Of a stretch of DNA of 64,000 nt, positions 49,974-57,852 are shown in pieces. The stretch's first letter is position 1; each line of letters opens with the position of its first letter. The notes beneath the pieces are model-generated. The model did no database searches and was not told the DNA's origin. It saw only the letters and a program-made list of their open reading frames with translations. This stretch comes from Pseudomonas sp. UFMG81 (GTDB taxonomy: Bacteria; Pseudomonadota; Gammaproteobacteria; Pseudomonadales; Pseudomonadaceae). The stretch is from positions 17,832-81,831 of the forward strand of contig NZ_JACAFQ010000015.1 of assembly GCF_015354575.1 (NCBI RefSeq), given 5' to 3'. A program made the position numbers and the translations under genes.

Positions 49974-50471
49974 ATGAGCGAACTGGCCACTTTGCATGCG
50001 GCGCTGACCGCCACCATTCGTGAGGCGATACCGGAACTTGCGTCAGTCGATGCCCATGCTGTTGCAGGCAACGCCTCGCCACTGCCCGCCCTGCGTCACG
50101 GCATCGTGCGCATGGTCGCCGATGCCGCCCCACGGGATGGGCGCTCGGTGCTGATTGCCACCTTCGAGGCGGACATCACCCCCGACAACGCCAACCCCGA
50201 GGCGCGCCTGCAGGGCTGCGTGCTCGCCGGGCAGTTGATGGACCTGCTGCGCCAGCAGCTGTGGGGCCTGGACTTCGTCGAAGCGAGCCGTAACGTCCAG
50301 GCACAGTTCGAAGGTGCCGGCTGGACGGTGCGCTGGGACCAGCCGGTGCTGCTGGGCGAGGTGCAGTGGCAATGGCCGGACCAACCGCCGGGCAGCCTGA
50401 TGCTGGGCTTCGCCCCTGACACCGGCGCCGGCAACGAGGCCCTGTACCATGCGCCGGAGGACCTGGCATGA
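49974..50471 (+). CDS. Uncharacterised tailocin protein, tail-terminator-like
   Basis: A 165-residue protein with GAGGATCCCGG ahead of the ATG. I do not recognise a named family with certainty. A central stretch (SVLIATFEADITPDNANPEARLQG then LMDLLRQQLWGLDF) resembles the alpha/beta organisation of small tail-terminator proteins. Its place between the holin and gpV equals that of the unnamed gene in R-pyocin clusters. It overlaps the next gene by 4 bases, so it belongs to the baseplate operon. Confidence 0.6.
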   Translation: MSELATLHAALTATIREAIPELASVDAHAVAGNASPLPALRHGIVRMVADAAPRDGRSVLIATFEADITPDNANPEARLQGCVLAGQLMDLLRQQLWGLDFVEASRNVQAQFEGAGWTVRWDQPVLLGEVQWQWPDQPPGSLMLGFAPDTGAGNEALYHAPEDLA

Positions 50472-51028
50472 GCCACGCCAGTGCTATGCACGACCGCATG
50501 CTCGCCAGCCTGGTCATCCCCTGCCAGGTGGTGGCGGTGGACCTGGCCGCGGCGCGGGTGCGGGTATCCGATGGCGGCGACTGGACCAGCGCCTGGCTGC
50601 GCTGGCATGCCCAGGCCGCCGGCAAGGCTCGCCATTGGCGGGCGCCGAGCCTGGGCGAGCAGGGCGTGCTGGTCAGCCCCAGCGGCGACCCGGCCCAGGG
50701 CACCTTCGTACCCGGGCTGTATGGCAATGCCGGCAGCCCGCCGGATAACCGCGACCATGTAGAGGTCTGGCGCTTCGAGGACGGCGGCACGCTGACCTAC
50801 GACTGGCAGGCCAAGCGCTACGACATCCAGCTGCCCAGCGGCAACGCCAGCGTGAAAGTGGGCGCCAGCACGCTGCTGGTCAGCGACAGCGCCATCACCC
50901 TCGATGCCGCGTCCATCACCCTCACCGGCAACGTCGCCATCAACGGCCCGCTGGTCGTCAGCGGCGACATCAACGGCGGCGGGCGCATCATCGACACCGC
51001 CGGCAACACCGCCAACCACAAGCACTGA
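50468..51028 (+). CDS. Baseplate assembly/spike protein V (P2 gpV family)
   Basis: A 186-residue puncturing spike. An N-terminal OB-fold (IPCQVVAVDLAAARVRVSDG ... EQGVLVSPSGDPAQGTFVPGLYG) is followed by a C-terminal trimeric beta-helix of short repeats (ITLDAASITLTGNVAINGPLVVSGDI). It ends HKH, the iron-binding HxH tip of P2 gpV-type spikes. The spike pierces the outer membrane of the target on sheath contraction. Confidence 0.9.
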   Translation: MSHASAMHDRMLASLVIPCQVVAVDLAAARVRVSDGGDWTSAWLRWHAQAAGKARHWRAPSLGEQGVLVSPSGDPAQGTFVPGLYGNAGSPPDNRDHVEVWRFEDGGTLTYDWQAKRYDIQLPSGNASVKVGASTLLVSDSAITLDAASITLTGNVAINGPLVVSGDINGGGRIIDTAGNTANHKH

Positions 51029-51060
51029 CCCCGCCCAGCCGATGCCAGGGAGGCATACAC

Positions 51061-51249
51061 ATGCTCAATGACCTGCGTTGCGGCCACTGCGCGCGACTGC
51101 TCGCCCGTACGGGCGGTTTCACCGAACTGCAGATCAAGTGCCCGCGTTGCGGCACCTTGAATCATGCCAAGGCCTCGAGCCCTGAACGATCGCCTGCGAG
51201 CGACATGAACGCGCCGTTGTGCGCACCCATCATTCAACTTCGCAGGTAA
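51061..51249 (+). CDS. Com-like zinc-finger protein
   Basis: A 62-residue protein with two CXXC pairs (LRCGHCARLL and IKCPRCGTLNH), the zinc-finger layout of phage Mu Com, a translational activator of mom. GGGAGGC precedes the start. No mom gene is in the window. Its insertion between gpV and gpW recurs in pseudomonad tail clusters as far as I know, but its role there is unknown; an RNA-binding regulator is the natural guess. Confidence 0.75.
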   Translation: MLNDLRCGHCARLLARTGGFTELQIKCPRCGTLNHAKASSPERSPASDMNAPLCAPIIQLRR

Positions 51250-51255
51250 CCCAAC

Positions 51256-51600
51256 ATGGAAGCCGTAAAAGTAGGCAAGCACTTCATCACTGTTTATCCC
51301 ACCACCTTCCCCAACAGCGTCGCCCAGGTCGTCGACCCGGCGCAGAACACCGATGGTGTCTACCTGCGCACTGCCACGCTGGTCACGGCGGGCGGCACCT
51401 TGAACCTCTACAGCGGCAAGGTCGCGCCAAGCCGCATCGGTGACCCGGTCGCCGCTGGCATCTTCGGTGGCGTTGCCGGTACCACCAACATGCAGTACCA
51501 GCTCGCCTACCCGCTGTTCATTCCCGCCGGCCATGGTTTGTGGGCCGCCGCGAACGCCTCGGGTGCAGCCATCGCGCTGACCTGGGACTTCGTGGCCTGA
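51256..51600 (+). CDS. Hypothetical tailocin protein, beta-rich
   Basis: A 114-residue protein, Gly/Thr/Ala-rich with alternating hydrophobic residues (LRTATLVTAGGTLNLYSGKV, QYQLAYPLFIPAGHGLWAA), suggesting a small beta-sandwich. It follows the Com-like gene by 6 bases and is followed by a hairpin (51607-51630). I do not recognise it; a decoration or fibre-attachment protein is possible but not supported. Confidence 0.6.
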   Translation: MEAVKVGKHFITVYPTTFPNSVAQVVDPAQNTDGVYLRTATLVTAGGTLNLYSGKVAPSRIGDPVAAGIFGGVAGTTNMQYQLAYPLFIPAGHGLWAAANASGAAIALTWDFVA

Positions 51601-51606
51601 GCCCGC

Positions 51607-51630
51607 CTGGCGAGTGCTTGCACTCGCCAG
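51607..51630 (+). other. Perfect 10-bp hairpin before gpW
   Basis: CTGGCGAGTG and CACTCGCCAG pair over CTTG. There is no T run, so it is more likely an RNA processing or stability element than a terminator. Confidence 0.5.
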
Positions 51631-51651
51631 CGCACAGATTAGGAGAACGTC

Positions 51652-51699
51652 ATGCCCATTCACGACAAGGGCGTGCGCGCCCAGGGAGGTAGCCGATGA
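51652..51699 (+). CDS. Possible 15-codon leader peptide overlapping gpW
   Basis: An ATG preceded by AGGAGAA opens a 15-codon frame (MPIHDKGVRAQGGSR) whose TGA overlaps the gpW ATG as ATGA. It has a better ribosome site than many genes here. It could couple translation into gpW or be a remnant of a longer gene. Confidence 0.35.
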   Translation: MPIHDKGVRAQGGSR

Positions 51700-52022
51700 T
51701 CGGCCTGGACCGCCGCACCGGCCAGCCGCTGAGCGGCATCGCCCACCTGCGCCAATCCATCGAAGACATTCTCACCACCCCGCTGGGCAGCCGACGCATG
51801 CGCCCGGAATACGGCAGCCAGCTACGACGCTACGTCGACCTGCCAGTCAACGACGGCTGGAAAAGCGCGGTGCAGGCCGAGGTCGCCCGTGCCCTCGGGC
51901 GCTGGGAGCCACGCCTGCAATTGGAGCGGGTGCGGGTGGTGGCGGTGCTCGACGGCCAGGTCAGTCTGGCCCTGAGCGGCCGCTACCTGGGTGACGACGC
52001 CCTGGTGGAGGTGACCGTATGA
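51696..52022 (+). CDS. Baseplate wedge protein W (gp25/lysozyme-like family)
   Basis: A 108-residue gp25-family protein. Typical sequence: LRQSIEDILTTPLGSRRMRPEYGSQL, the conserved core that joins sheath ends to the baseplate. It overlaps gpJ by four bases. In contractile tails gpW is the hub-sheath adaptor. Confidence 0.9.
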   Translation: MIGLDRRTGQPLSGIAHLRQSIEDILTTPLGSRRMRPEYGSQLRRYVDLPVNDGWKSAVQAEVARALGRWEPRLQLERVRVVAVLDGQVSLALSGRYLGDDALVEVTV

Positions 52023-52900
52023 GCCAGGTCGACCTGTCGAAACTGCCGGCGCCGCAGCTGCTCGAAGACCTCGATTTCGAGGTGCTGTACCAGGACGACC
52101 TGGAGGCGTTCAAAAGTCGCCTTGGCGATGGCTGGACCGCCAACCTGGAAAGCGACCCGGTGACCAAGCTGCTGGAGGTGGGGGCCTACCGCAAGCTGCT
52201 CAACCGGGCACGCATCAACGATGCGGCCAAGGCGCTGCTGCTGGCCTACGCCCAGGGCAGCGACCTGGAGCAGCTGGCCGCCAACGTCAACCTGCAACGC
52301 CTGCTGATCCAGGCTGCCGACCCGAGCGCGGTGCCGCCGGTCGAAGCGTTGCTCGAGTCCGACGACGCCCTGCGCGAGCGGGTGCAGTTGGTCTACGAGG
52401 GCCTGACCACTGCCGGCCCGCGCAACAGCTACATCCTGCATGCCCGCAACGCCTCCGGCCGCGTGGCCGATGCCACCGCCGAAAGCCCGTCGCCGGCGGT
52501 CGTGGACATCACCGTGCTTAGTCTGGACGGTGATGGCAGCGCCAGCCCCGAGCTACTGGCCGAGGTATCGGCCTACCTCAACGACGACGACATCCGCCCG
52601 GTCGCCGACCGGGTCGCGGTGCGCAGCGCCGAGATCCTGCCGTACCGCATCGACGCCGTGCTGCACATGGCCGGCAATGGCCCGGAGTACGAGGCGATCC
52701 TCGCCGAGTGCCAGCGCCGCGTGCAGGCCGCCATCAACCCCCGGCGACGCCTGGGCGTGGAAGTGGCCCGCTCGGCCATCGATGCCCTGCTGCATATCGA
52801 TGGCGTCAGCCGCGTCGAGCTGACCGGCTGGAGCGACCTGCGGCCAACCAAGGCGCAGGCGGCCTGGTGCAGCGGCTTCGACCTCAAGCGCGGAGGCTGA
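52019..52900 (+). CDS. Baseplate assembly protein J
   Basis: A 293-residue wedge protein of the P2 gpJ/T4 gp6 family. Central regions LLAYAQGSDLEQLAANVNLQR and VDITVLSLDGDGSASPELLAEVSAYLNDDDIRPVADRV are the Baseplate_J signature. Its start overlaps gpW and gpI starts 2 bases after it, the invariant V-W-J-I order of P2-like tails. Confidence 0.93.
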   Translation: MSQVDLSKLPAPQLLEDLDFEVLYQDDLEAFKSRLGDGWTANLESDPVTKLLEVGAYRKLLNRARINDAAKALLLAYAQGSDLEQLAANVNLQRLLIQAADPSAVPPVEALLESDDALRERVQLVYEGLTTAGPRNSYILHARNASGRVADATAESPSPAVVDITVLSLDGDGSASPELLAEVSAYLNDDDIRPVADRVAVRSAEILPYRIDAVLHMAGNGPEYEAILAECQRRVQAAINPRRRLGVEVARSAIDALLHIDGVSRVELTGWSDLRPTKAQAAWCSGFDLKRGG

Positions 52901-52901
52901 C

Positions 52902-53513
52902 ATGCAGAGCCTCTTGCCGCTCAACCGCACAGCGCTGGAGCGGGCCCTCGAAGCCGCCAGCGACGAGGACCTCAAGGCCGGCCTACGCAGCCTGTACAAC
53001 CCCGACACCTGCCCGGCGCACTTGCTCTACCAGCTGGCCTGGGCCTGGTCGGTGGACCGCTGGGACGACAGCTGGAGCGAGGCGATCAAGCGCTCGGTGA
53101 TCCGCTCGGCGTTCTTCGTGCACGCCCACAAAGGCACCCTCGGCGCCCTGCGCCGGGTGGTCGAGCCGTTCGGCTACCTGATCGAGGTGCAGGAATGGTG
53201 GCAGGCCGAGCCTGCCGGCGTGCCAGGCACCTTCGCCTTGAAAGTCGGCGTGGCGGACAGCGGCATCGACGAGCAGACCTACCAGGAACTGACTCGCCTG
53301 ATCGACGACGCCAAGCCCGTCAGCCGCCACCTGATCGGCCTCGACATCAGCCTGGAAAGCCTGATCCCCGCCTACCAGGCCGTCGGCCTGTACGAAGGCG
53401 AGCTGCTGGAAGTGCACCCCTGGCAGGCCTCGGACATCGAGGTGCGCGTGGGCGCCGGCAACCTGGTCAACGACCACACCCTGGACATACTGGACATCTA
53501 CCTCAATGGCTAA
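52902..53513 (+). CDS. Tail protein I (baseplate)
   Basis: A 203-residue gpI-family protein. It begins SLLPLNRTALERALE and has LLYQLAWAWSVDRWDDSW and IKRSVIRSAFFVHAHKGTLG, the diagnostic gpI motifs. It anchors tail fibres to the baseplate. The stop overlaps the fibre start by 8 bases, so the two are translationally coupled. Confidence 0.93.
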   Translation: MQSLLPLNRTALERALEAASDEDLKAGLRSLYNPDTCPAHLLYQLAWAWSVDRWDDSWSEAIKRSVIRSAFFVHAHKGTLGALRRVVEPFGYLIEVQEWWQAEPAGVPGTFALKVGVADSGIDEQTYQELTRLIDDAKPVSRHLIGLDISLESLIPAYQAVGLYEGELLEVHPWQASDIEVRVGAGNLVNDHTLDILDIYLNG

Positions 53514-56388
53514 CGCAACCACCCAATTCGGTGGGTTCCTGACCAACGTCGGCATCGCCCAGCAGGCCAATACCGCCGCGCTGGGGCTGCCCTGGAACAT
53601 CACCCACATGCTGATCGGCGATGCCGGCGGCGAACCTTCGCAAACCCCCGACCCGACCCCGAAACCGACCCAGAACGCGTTGGTGCGCCAGGTCTACCGG
53701 GCGCAATTGAACGCGCTGTATCAATCCCCGGCCGACCCCGGCGTGCTGGTGGCCGAGCTGGTGCTGCCACCGGAAACCGGCGGCTGGTGGATCCGCGAGC
53801 TGGCGCTGGAAGACGCCAATGGCAACTTCATCGCCGTGGCCAAGCCGGCGCCGAGCTACAAGCCGCTGCTGGCGCAAGGCTCGGGGCGTACCCAGACCAT
53901 CCGCATGCACGTGGTGTTCGGCAACCTGGCCAACGTCACCCTGAAGGTCGACCCGAGCATCGTCCTGGCCACCCGCGACTATGTGGACAAAGCCCGCGAG
54001 GCGGCCGAGCTGTATGCACGCAACCAGCTCAAGGCCCATGTCGAGGCGGCCGACCCGCACCCGCAATACCTGCGCCGCGCCGATGTCGGCAAGGATGCCG
54101 GCCCCCTGGCCTGGCTGGGTGCCGCAACCGGTACAGCCGATGCGCTGGTGCTCAAGCTCAAGAGCAGCGAAGCGGTACTGACGGCCTATGCCGCCGGCCA
54201 GCGCTTCCAGTTCCAGGCCACCGCAACCAACACCGGTGCGCTGACTGCGCGTATCAACGGCCTGGCCGCCGTGGCGGTGAAGAAGTCCGGCGGTGCCGGG
54301 CTGGTCGACCTGGTCGCAGGCGACGTGCGCGCCGGTGCGCTGTACGACCTCAACTACGACGGCACCTACTTCCAGCTGGGCGGCGGTGTGGGTGGCAGCA
54401 AGGCGTTCGAGCGATTCTCGTTCGAGGCCTCGATTGGCCAGACGATATTCAACGTCCCGCATACCGTGGGCAACACCATCGTCCTGCGCAACGGCCGGGA
54501 AGTGACCGACTACCTGGCGGATGGCCAGAAGATCACCTTCCGGGCACCGTGCAGCCTGGGCGAGGCGGTGGAGATCCTGGCGTTCAGTGCGTTCCAGGCG
54601 GCGGATACGTATACCAAGGCCGAAATGCAGGCGCTATTGAACACTGCGTCGGCATTACCGGTGGGGGCGATGTTGCCGTTCCCCAAGGGCAGCGTGCCGG
54701 CAGGCTTCCTTGAAGTCGATGGCAGTGTGCAAAGCGCGGCGGTCTACCCGGACTTGGCGACCTATCTAGGTGGTGCGTTCGACAAGGGAGATGAAGGGGC
54801 AGGAAACTTCCGTTTGCCAGACTCGCGAGGAGAGTTTTTGCGTGGCTGGGACCACGGTCGAGGTGTGGACCTCCAGCGTACTCTAGGCAGTACTCAGCCT
54901 CATTCGATGCAGTCGCACAATCACGAGATGTGGGCCGGAGGTCTCTATGCCAGTGTTTCCTCCACGAATGGCGGGGCAGCGGCCCCCTGGGTGAATGGCA
55001 GCGCAATTGTCATGAAGACTGGCACAGCGGGAGGAGATGAAACACGGCCGAGAAACCTGGCGGTGATGTGGTGCCTCAAAGCCTGGAACGCCCCGGTGAA
55101 CCAAGGCCAGCTCGACGTGGCCGCGCTGGTCGCCGAACTGACCTCGCTGCGTTCATCCACCCCGGTCGGCGCCATTATGCCGTTCCCAACGACCCAGGTA
55201 CCTCCTGGGTATCTTGAGTTAGACGGGAGTGTCCAGAGCGCTTCTACCTACCCGGACCTGGCGACTTACCTGGGCACTACCTACAACAAGGGTGATGAGG
55301 GCGCCGGTAACTTCCGGCTGCCGGACTACCGCGGCGAGTTCTTGCGCGGCTGGGACCATGGGCGCGGGGTGGATGTTGGGCGGGCGATTGGTAGCAAGCA
55401 GGCAGGTTCAGGTCTGCGCGGAACCGCGAGTAGCGGTAGCCAAGGAACTCAGGGGAATATCTGGTACAACAACGAGTTTGATGATCCAGGTAACGTCAAT
55501 TTCTACATTACGACCGCGACTGGCGCGCTTACATCTCTACAAACCGGTGTCGTCCGTCCTCGCAACCTTGCCGTGATGTGGTGCATCAAGGCTTGGAATG
55601 CGCCGGTGAATCAAGGGCATATCGATGTGGCGGCCCTGGCGGCTCAGGTGGACGTGCTCGGCGTGAATGGGCCTGTGATTGGCACCATGAGCAATGCGGC
55701 CATGACTGTGCCGACAGCGTCGGCCAGCGGCACATTCACTGCCGATGAAATTGTCGTGGGGGATAGCACGGGGCGAGCGTATCGACTCAGGAACTTCAAC
55801 CAGTCGATCAATCTGGCCTCGGTGACCAAGGGGCTCGGGGCAATGGATGCGGGGAGTGCGCCGGCCAGTGGCGTAGTAGCGCTCTACGCGCTGTACAACC
55901 CTGAGGCAAGACAGCACGGGCTTATTGCGGTTAACGCCACGGGCACCGTGGCTCCGAATCTTTGCGCGGGGGTACTCCCTGCCGGGTATACGGCGTCGGC
56001 GCTGGTGAGCGTCTGGTCGACCACTGCTGCCGGACTGCTCCAGCCCTGGGCACAGCGCGACCGCTTCGTGACATCCGCACTGCAAGTGCTGAACACCACG
56101 GCGATAACCGCTGGGCGAACGCCTTTGCAGATGACCGGGATCCCGCTCAATGCCCGCCGTGTTCTCTGTCAGCTAGGGCTCAGCGCCGCAGCGGCCGGGG
56201 CCGTAGGGATCTCGGTAGCTTCCAGCCAGAGTGGCTTGGGGGATCAATACATGTCCGGCTCGCCGCTCACGTTCCTGAGCAGCACGGCCAGCATCTCTGT
56301 GCTGACGCCGGGCACCATCTACTACACGAATCAATCGAACGGTGGGACAACCGGCTTCACCATTTCGATTTCGCGATACGAGTTCTGA
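53506..56388 (+). CDS. Tail fibre (receptor-binding protein) with duplicated collar domain
   Basis: A 960-residue fibre that decides the killing range. The N-terminal attachment domain (about 1-160, WNITHMLIGDAGGEPSQTPDP, VYRAQLNALYQSPADPGVLVAELVLPPETGGWWIREL) is of the DUF3751 type. A beta-rich shaft follows (160-385). Two copies of a tail-collar module lie at residues 386-553 and 554-about 720, each with FRLPD-RGEFLRGWDHGRGVD and RPRNLAVMWC-KAWNAPVNQG. The C-terminal tip (about 720-960) is unique, more AT-rich and ends SISRYEF. The 3' half has visibly different base use from the baseplate genes, suggesting exchange. Confidence 0.93.
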   Translation: MANATTQFGGFLTNVGIAQQANTAALGLPWNITHMLIGDAGGEPSQTPDPTPKPTQNALVRQVYRAQLNALYQSPADPGVLVAELVLPPETGGWWIRELALEDANGNFIAVAKPAPSYKPLLAQGSGRTQTIRMHVVFGNLANVTLKVDPSIVLATRDYVDKAREAAELYARNQLKAHVEAADPHPQYLRRADVGKDAGPLAWLGAATGTADALVLKLKSSEAVLTAYAAGQRFQFQATATNTGALTARINGLAAVAVKKSGGAGLVDLVAGDVRAGALYDLNYDGTYFQLGGGVGGSKAFERFSFEASIGQTIFNVPHTVGNTIVLRNGREVTDYLADGQKITFRAPCSLGEAVEILAFSAFQAADTYTKAEMQALLNTASALPVGAMLPFPKGSVPAGFLEVDGSVQSAAVYPDLATYLGGAFDKGDEGAGNFRLPDSRGEFLRGWDHGRGVDLQRTLGSTQPHSMQSHNHEMWAGGLYASVSSTNGGAAAPWVNGSAIVMKTGTAGGDETRPRNLAVMWCLKAWNAPVNQGQLDVAALVAELTSLRSSTPVGAIMPFPTTQVPPGYLELDGSVQSASTYPDLATYLGTTYNKGDEGAGNFRLPDYRGEFLRGWDHGRGVDVGRAIGSKQAGSGLRGTASSGSQGTQGNIWYNNEFDDPGNVNFYITTATGALTSLQTGVVRPRNLAVMWCIKAWNAPVNQGHIDVAALAAQVDVLGVNGPVIGTMSNAAMTVPTASASGTFTADEIVVGDSTGRAYRLRNFNQSINLASVTKGLGAMDAGSAPASGVVALYALYNPEARQHGLIAVNATGTVAPNLCAGVLPAGYTASALVSVWSTTAAGLLQPWAQRDRFVTSALQVLNTTAITAGRTPLQMTGIPLNARRVLCQLGLSAAAAGAVGISVASSQSGLGDQYMSGSPLTFLSSTASISVLTPGTIYYTNQSNGGTTGFTISISRYEF
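54661..55650 (+). repeat. Tandem duplication inside the tail fibre (504-bp period)
   Basis: The codon for Val386 (GTG GGG GCG, 54661) and for Val554 (GTC GGC GCC, 55165) begin two copies of a 168-codon collar module. Protein identity is high at the start, around FRLPD-RGEFLRGWDHGRGVD, and at the end (RPRNLAVMWC), but the middle loops differ strongly. Synonymous differences show it is not very recent. Confidence 0.85.
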
Positions 56389-56397
56389 GGGCCCGAA

Positions 56398-56802
56398 ATG
56401 GACGTATTTGTACAGTTTGCCGACGACGCGCAGGCGCGAGTGGTCGCGGAGTTCAGCGGGCCACAGGATCCCGAGTTCTATCCCCATCAGGCACAGCTTG
56501 ATGCGAACGATGCCCGTTACATGGCATTTATCGCGTTGATTGGCGACTTGAAAGAGGGCGGTCCTGCGCTCGCTGAACGTATCTGGCGAGACGGGGAAAT
56601 CACTCGCTTGAGTTGGCTCAGGGATCGCCATCGCGACCAATTGGAGATTGGCGTCGAGCCCACGTTGCCCGCCGAGCAGTTCAACACGCTGCTGGTGTTC
56701 TTGCAGGCCCTGCGCGACTGGCCGCAGTCGGCGGCCTTCCCCGACACCTCGGCGCGCCCCGTGCCGCCGGAATTCCTTGAACAGATGAGGGGTGAGCAAT
56801 GA
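56398..56802 (+). CDS. Tail fibre assembly chaperone-like protein
   Basis: A 134-residue protein whose C-terminal half (LSWLRDRHRDQLEIGVEPTL ... LLVFLQALRDWPQSAAFPD, then RPVPPEFL) has the Trp-Arg-Asp pattern of phage tail assembly chaperones that accompany fibre genes. The N-terminal half (FVQFADDAQARVVAEFSGPQ) is specific. It follows the fibre by 9 bases and overlaps the next gene by four. It probably folds or trimerises the fibre tip. Confidence 0.75.
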   Translation: MDVFVQFADDAQARVVAEFSGPQDPEFYPHQAQLDANDARYMAFIALIGDLKEGGPALAERIWRDGEITRLSWLRDRHRDQLEIGVEPTLPAEQFNTLLVFLQALRDWPQSAAFPDTSARPVPPEFLEQMRGEQ

Positions 56803-57695
56803 GCCGCGCCGATGACTTGGCCGAGCTTGAGCGCGGCCTGGCCGCCATGCGCGGTCTGAACAACATCCCCATCACCGCCGACAAGGTGTTGTCGGCCCAC
56901 GAAACCGGCATGTTGCTGGTCGATGCCTCGTCTGGGGCGGTGACCGTTACCTTGCCGCCCGCCAATCGCCTGATGGACATACGCATACAGCGCATCGACA
57001 ACAGCGCCAATCGTCTGGTCGTCCAGGCGGCTGGCAGCGAAGCGGTCAGGTTCCATACCCATCTGCGCCAAGCCGGCTATGGGTTCTTTGTCCTGCTGGG
57101 GGCCGGAGATTACTGGCACCTGCGTAGCGATGGCGAGGGGGCCTGGCGACTGCTGGACCGGCAGGACGGCACGCCACTGGGCCGCCTGGTGTTCGAATCG
57201 ACCACGGCATTTTCGCCAGGTGGTTGGGGCGCGCTGAACGGCGCGCTGCTCAACCGAGCGGATTGGCCCTGGTTATGGGATCACGCCCAGGCCTCCGGCA
57301 TGTTGGCCACCGAGGCTACAAGGGTCGGCAGGGAAGGGGGCTGGACCTCGGGTGACGGTGCTACAACGTTCCGCAGCCCAGATGGCCGTGGCGAGTTCCT
57401 GCGGGTGCTTGATGAGGCTCGAGGTGTCGACAGCGCTCGGACGGCAGGCAGCTCGCAGATCGGCAGCTACCTGCCAGGTGACAATAACTTGAATGACGAA
57501 ATCATCTATGTCCACGACTCGACTGACAAAGCCGGCCTCGGTTGGGAACCGTTCATGGGGGCGCCAGCAGCTGGAACCGTGCGGTATTCGCCTACTCAAT
57601 CCGGCTCTACACCCAATCCTGCCCCCCTTTCATCGCATAGCGGCGCCGCCCGACCGCGCAATATCGCTTACCCCGCACGAATCAAGATGATCTGA
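56799..57695 (+). CDS. Second collar-domain tail protein
   Basis: A 298-residue protein. The N-terminal half has beta-rich sequence (VDASSGAVTVTLPPANRLMD) unlike the main fibre. The C-terminal half is a third, diverged collar module: FSPGGWGALNGALLNRADWP, FRSPDGRGEFLRVLDEARGVD and ARPRNIAYPARIKMI. It could be an accessory receptor-binding protein, a fibre tip subunit or an alternative fibre. It ends about 60 bases before two terminators. Confidence 0.75.
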   Translation: MSRADDLAELERGLAAMRGLNNIPITADKVLSAHETGMLLVDASSGAVTVTLPPANRLMDIRIQRIDNSANRLVVQAAGSEAVRFHTHLRQAGYGFFVLLGAGDYWHLRSDGEGAWRLLDRQDGTPLGRLVFESTTAFSPGGWGALNGALLNRADWPWLWDHAQASGMLATEATRVGREGGWTSGDGATTFRSPDGRGEFLRVLDEARGVDSARTAGSSQIGSYLPGDNNLNDEIIYVHDSTDKAGLGWEPFMGAPAAGTVRYSPTQSGSTPNPAPLSSHSGAARPRNIAYPARIKMI

Positions 57696-57754
57696 CGTGG
57701 CTCTAGTGACGATCACCCAGACACTCCCCGAGTGATTATCCGTCACTGCCACCA

Positions 57755-57780
57755 ACGCCCCGCCCCGTCGGGGCGTTTTT
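57755..57780 (+). terminator. Intrinsic terminator before the sheath gene (first of two)
   Basis: ACGCCCCG pairs with CGGGGCGT over a 6-base loop and is followed by a T run. It lies 59 bases after the second collar gene and within a run of same-strand tail genes. Confidence 0.85.
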
Positions 57781-57800
57781 CCATCCGCAATCAACCTCTC

Positions 57801-57826
57801 AAGGCTCTGCACCCGCAGGGCCTTTT
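57801..57826 (+). terminator. Second terminator-like hairpin before the sheath gene
   Basis: AAGGCTCTGC pairs with GCAGGGCCTT (one T-G wobble) over ACCC and continues into TT. It ends 27 bases before the sheath ATG, leaving little room for a promoter in between. Confidence 0.55.
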
Positions 57827-57852
57827 CACACCCGAACCCGGAGCAAACCTCT

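Noticed and set aside
53787..54713. A 308-codon alternative frame inside the tail fibre
   Set aside because: Out of frame with the fibre whose domains are evident; Arg/Pro/Gly-rich shadow composition.
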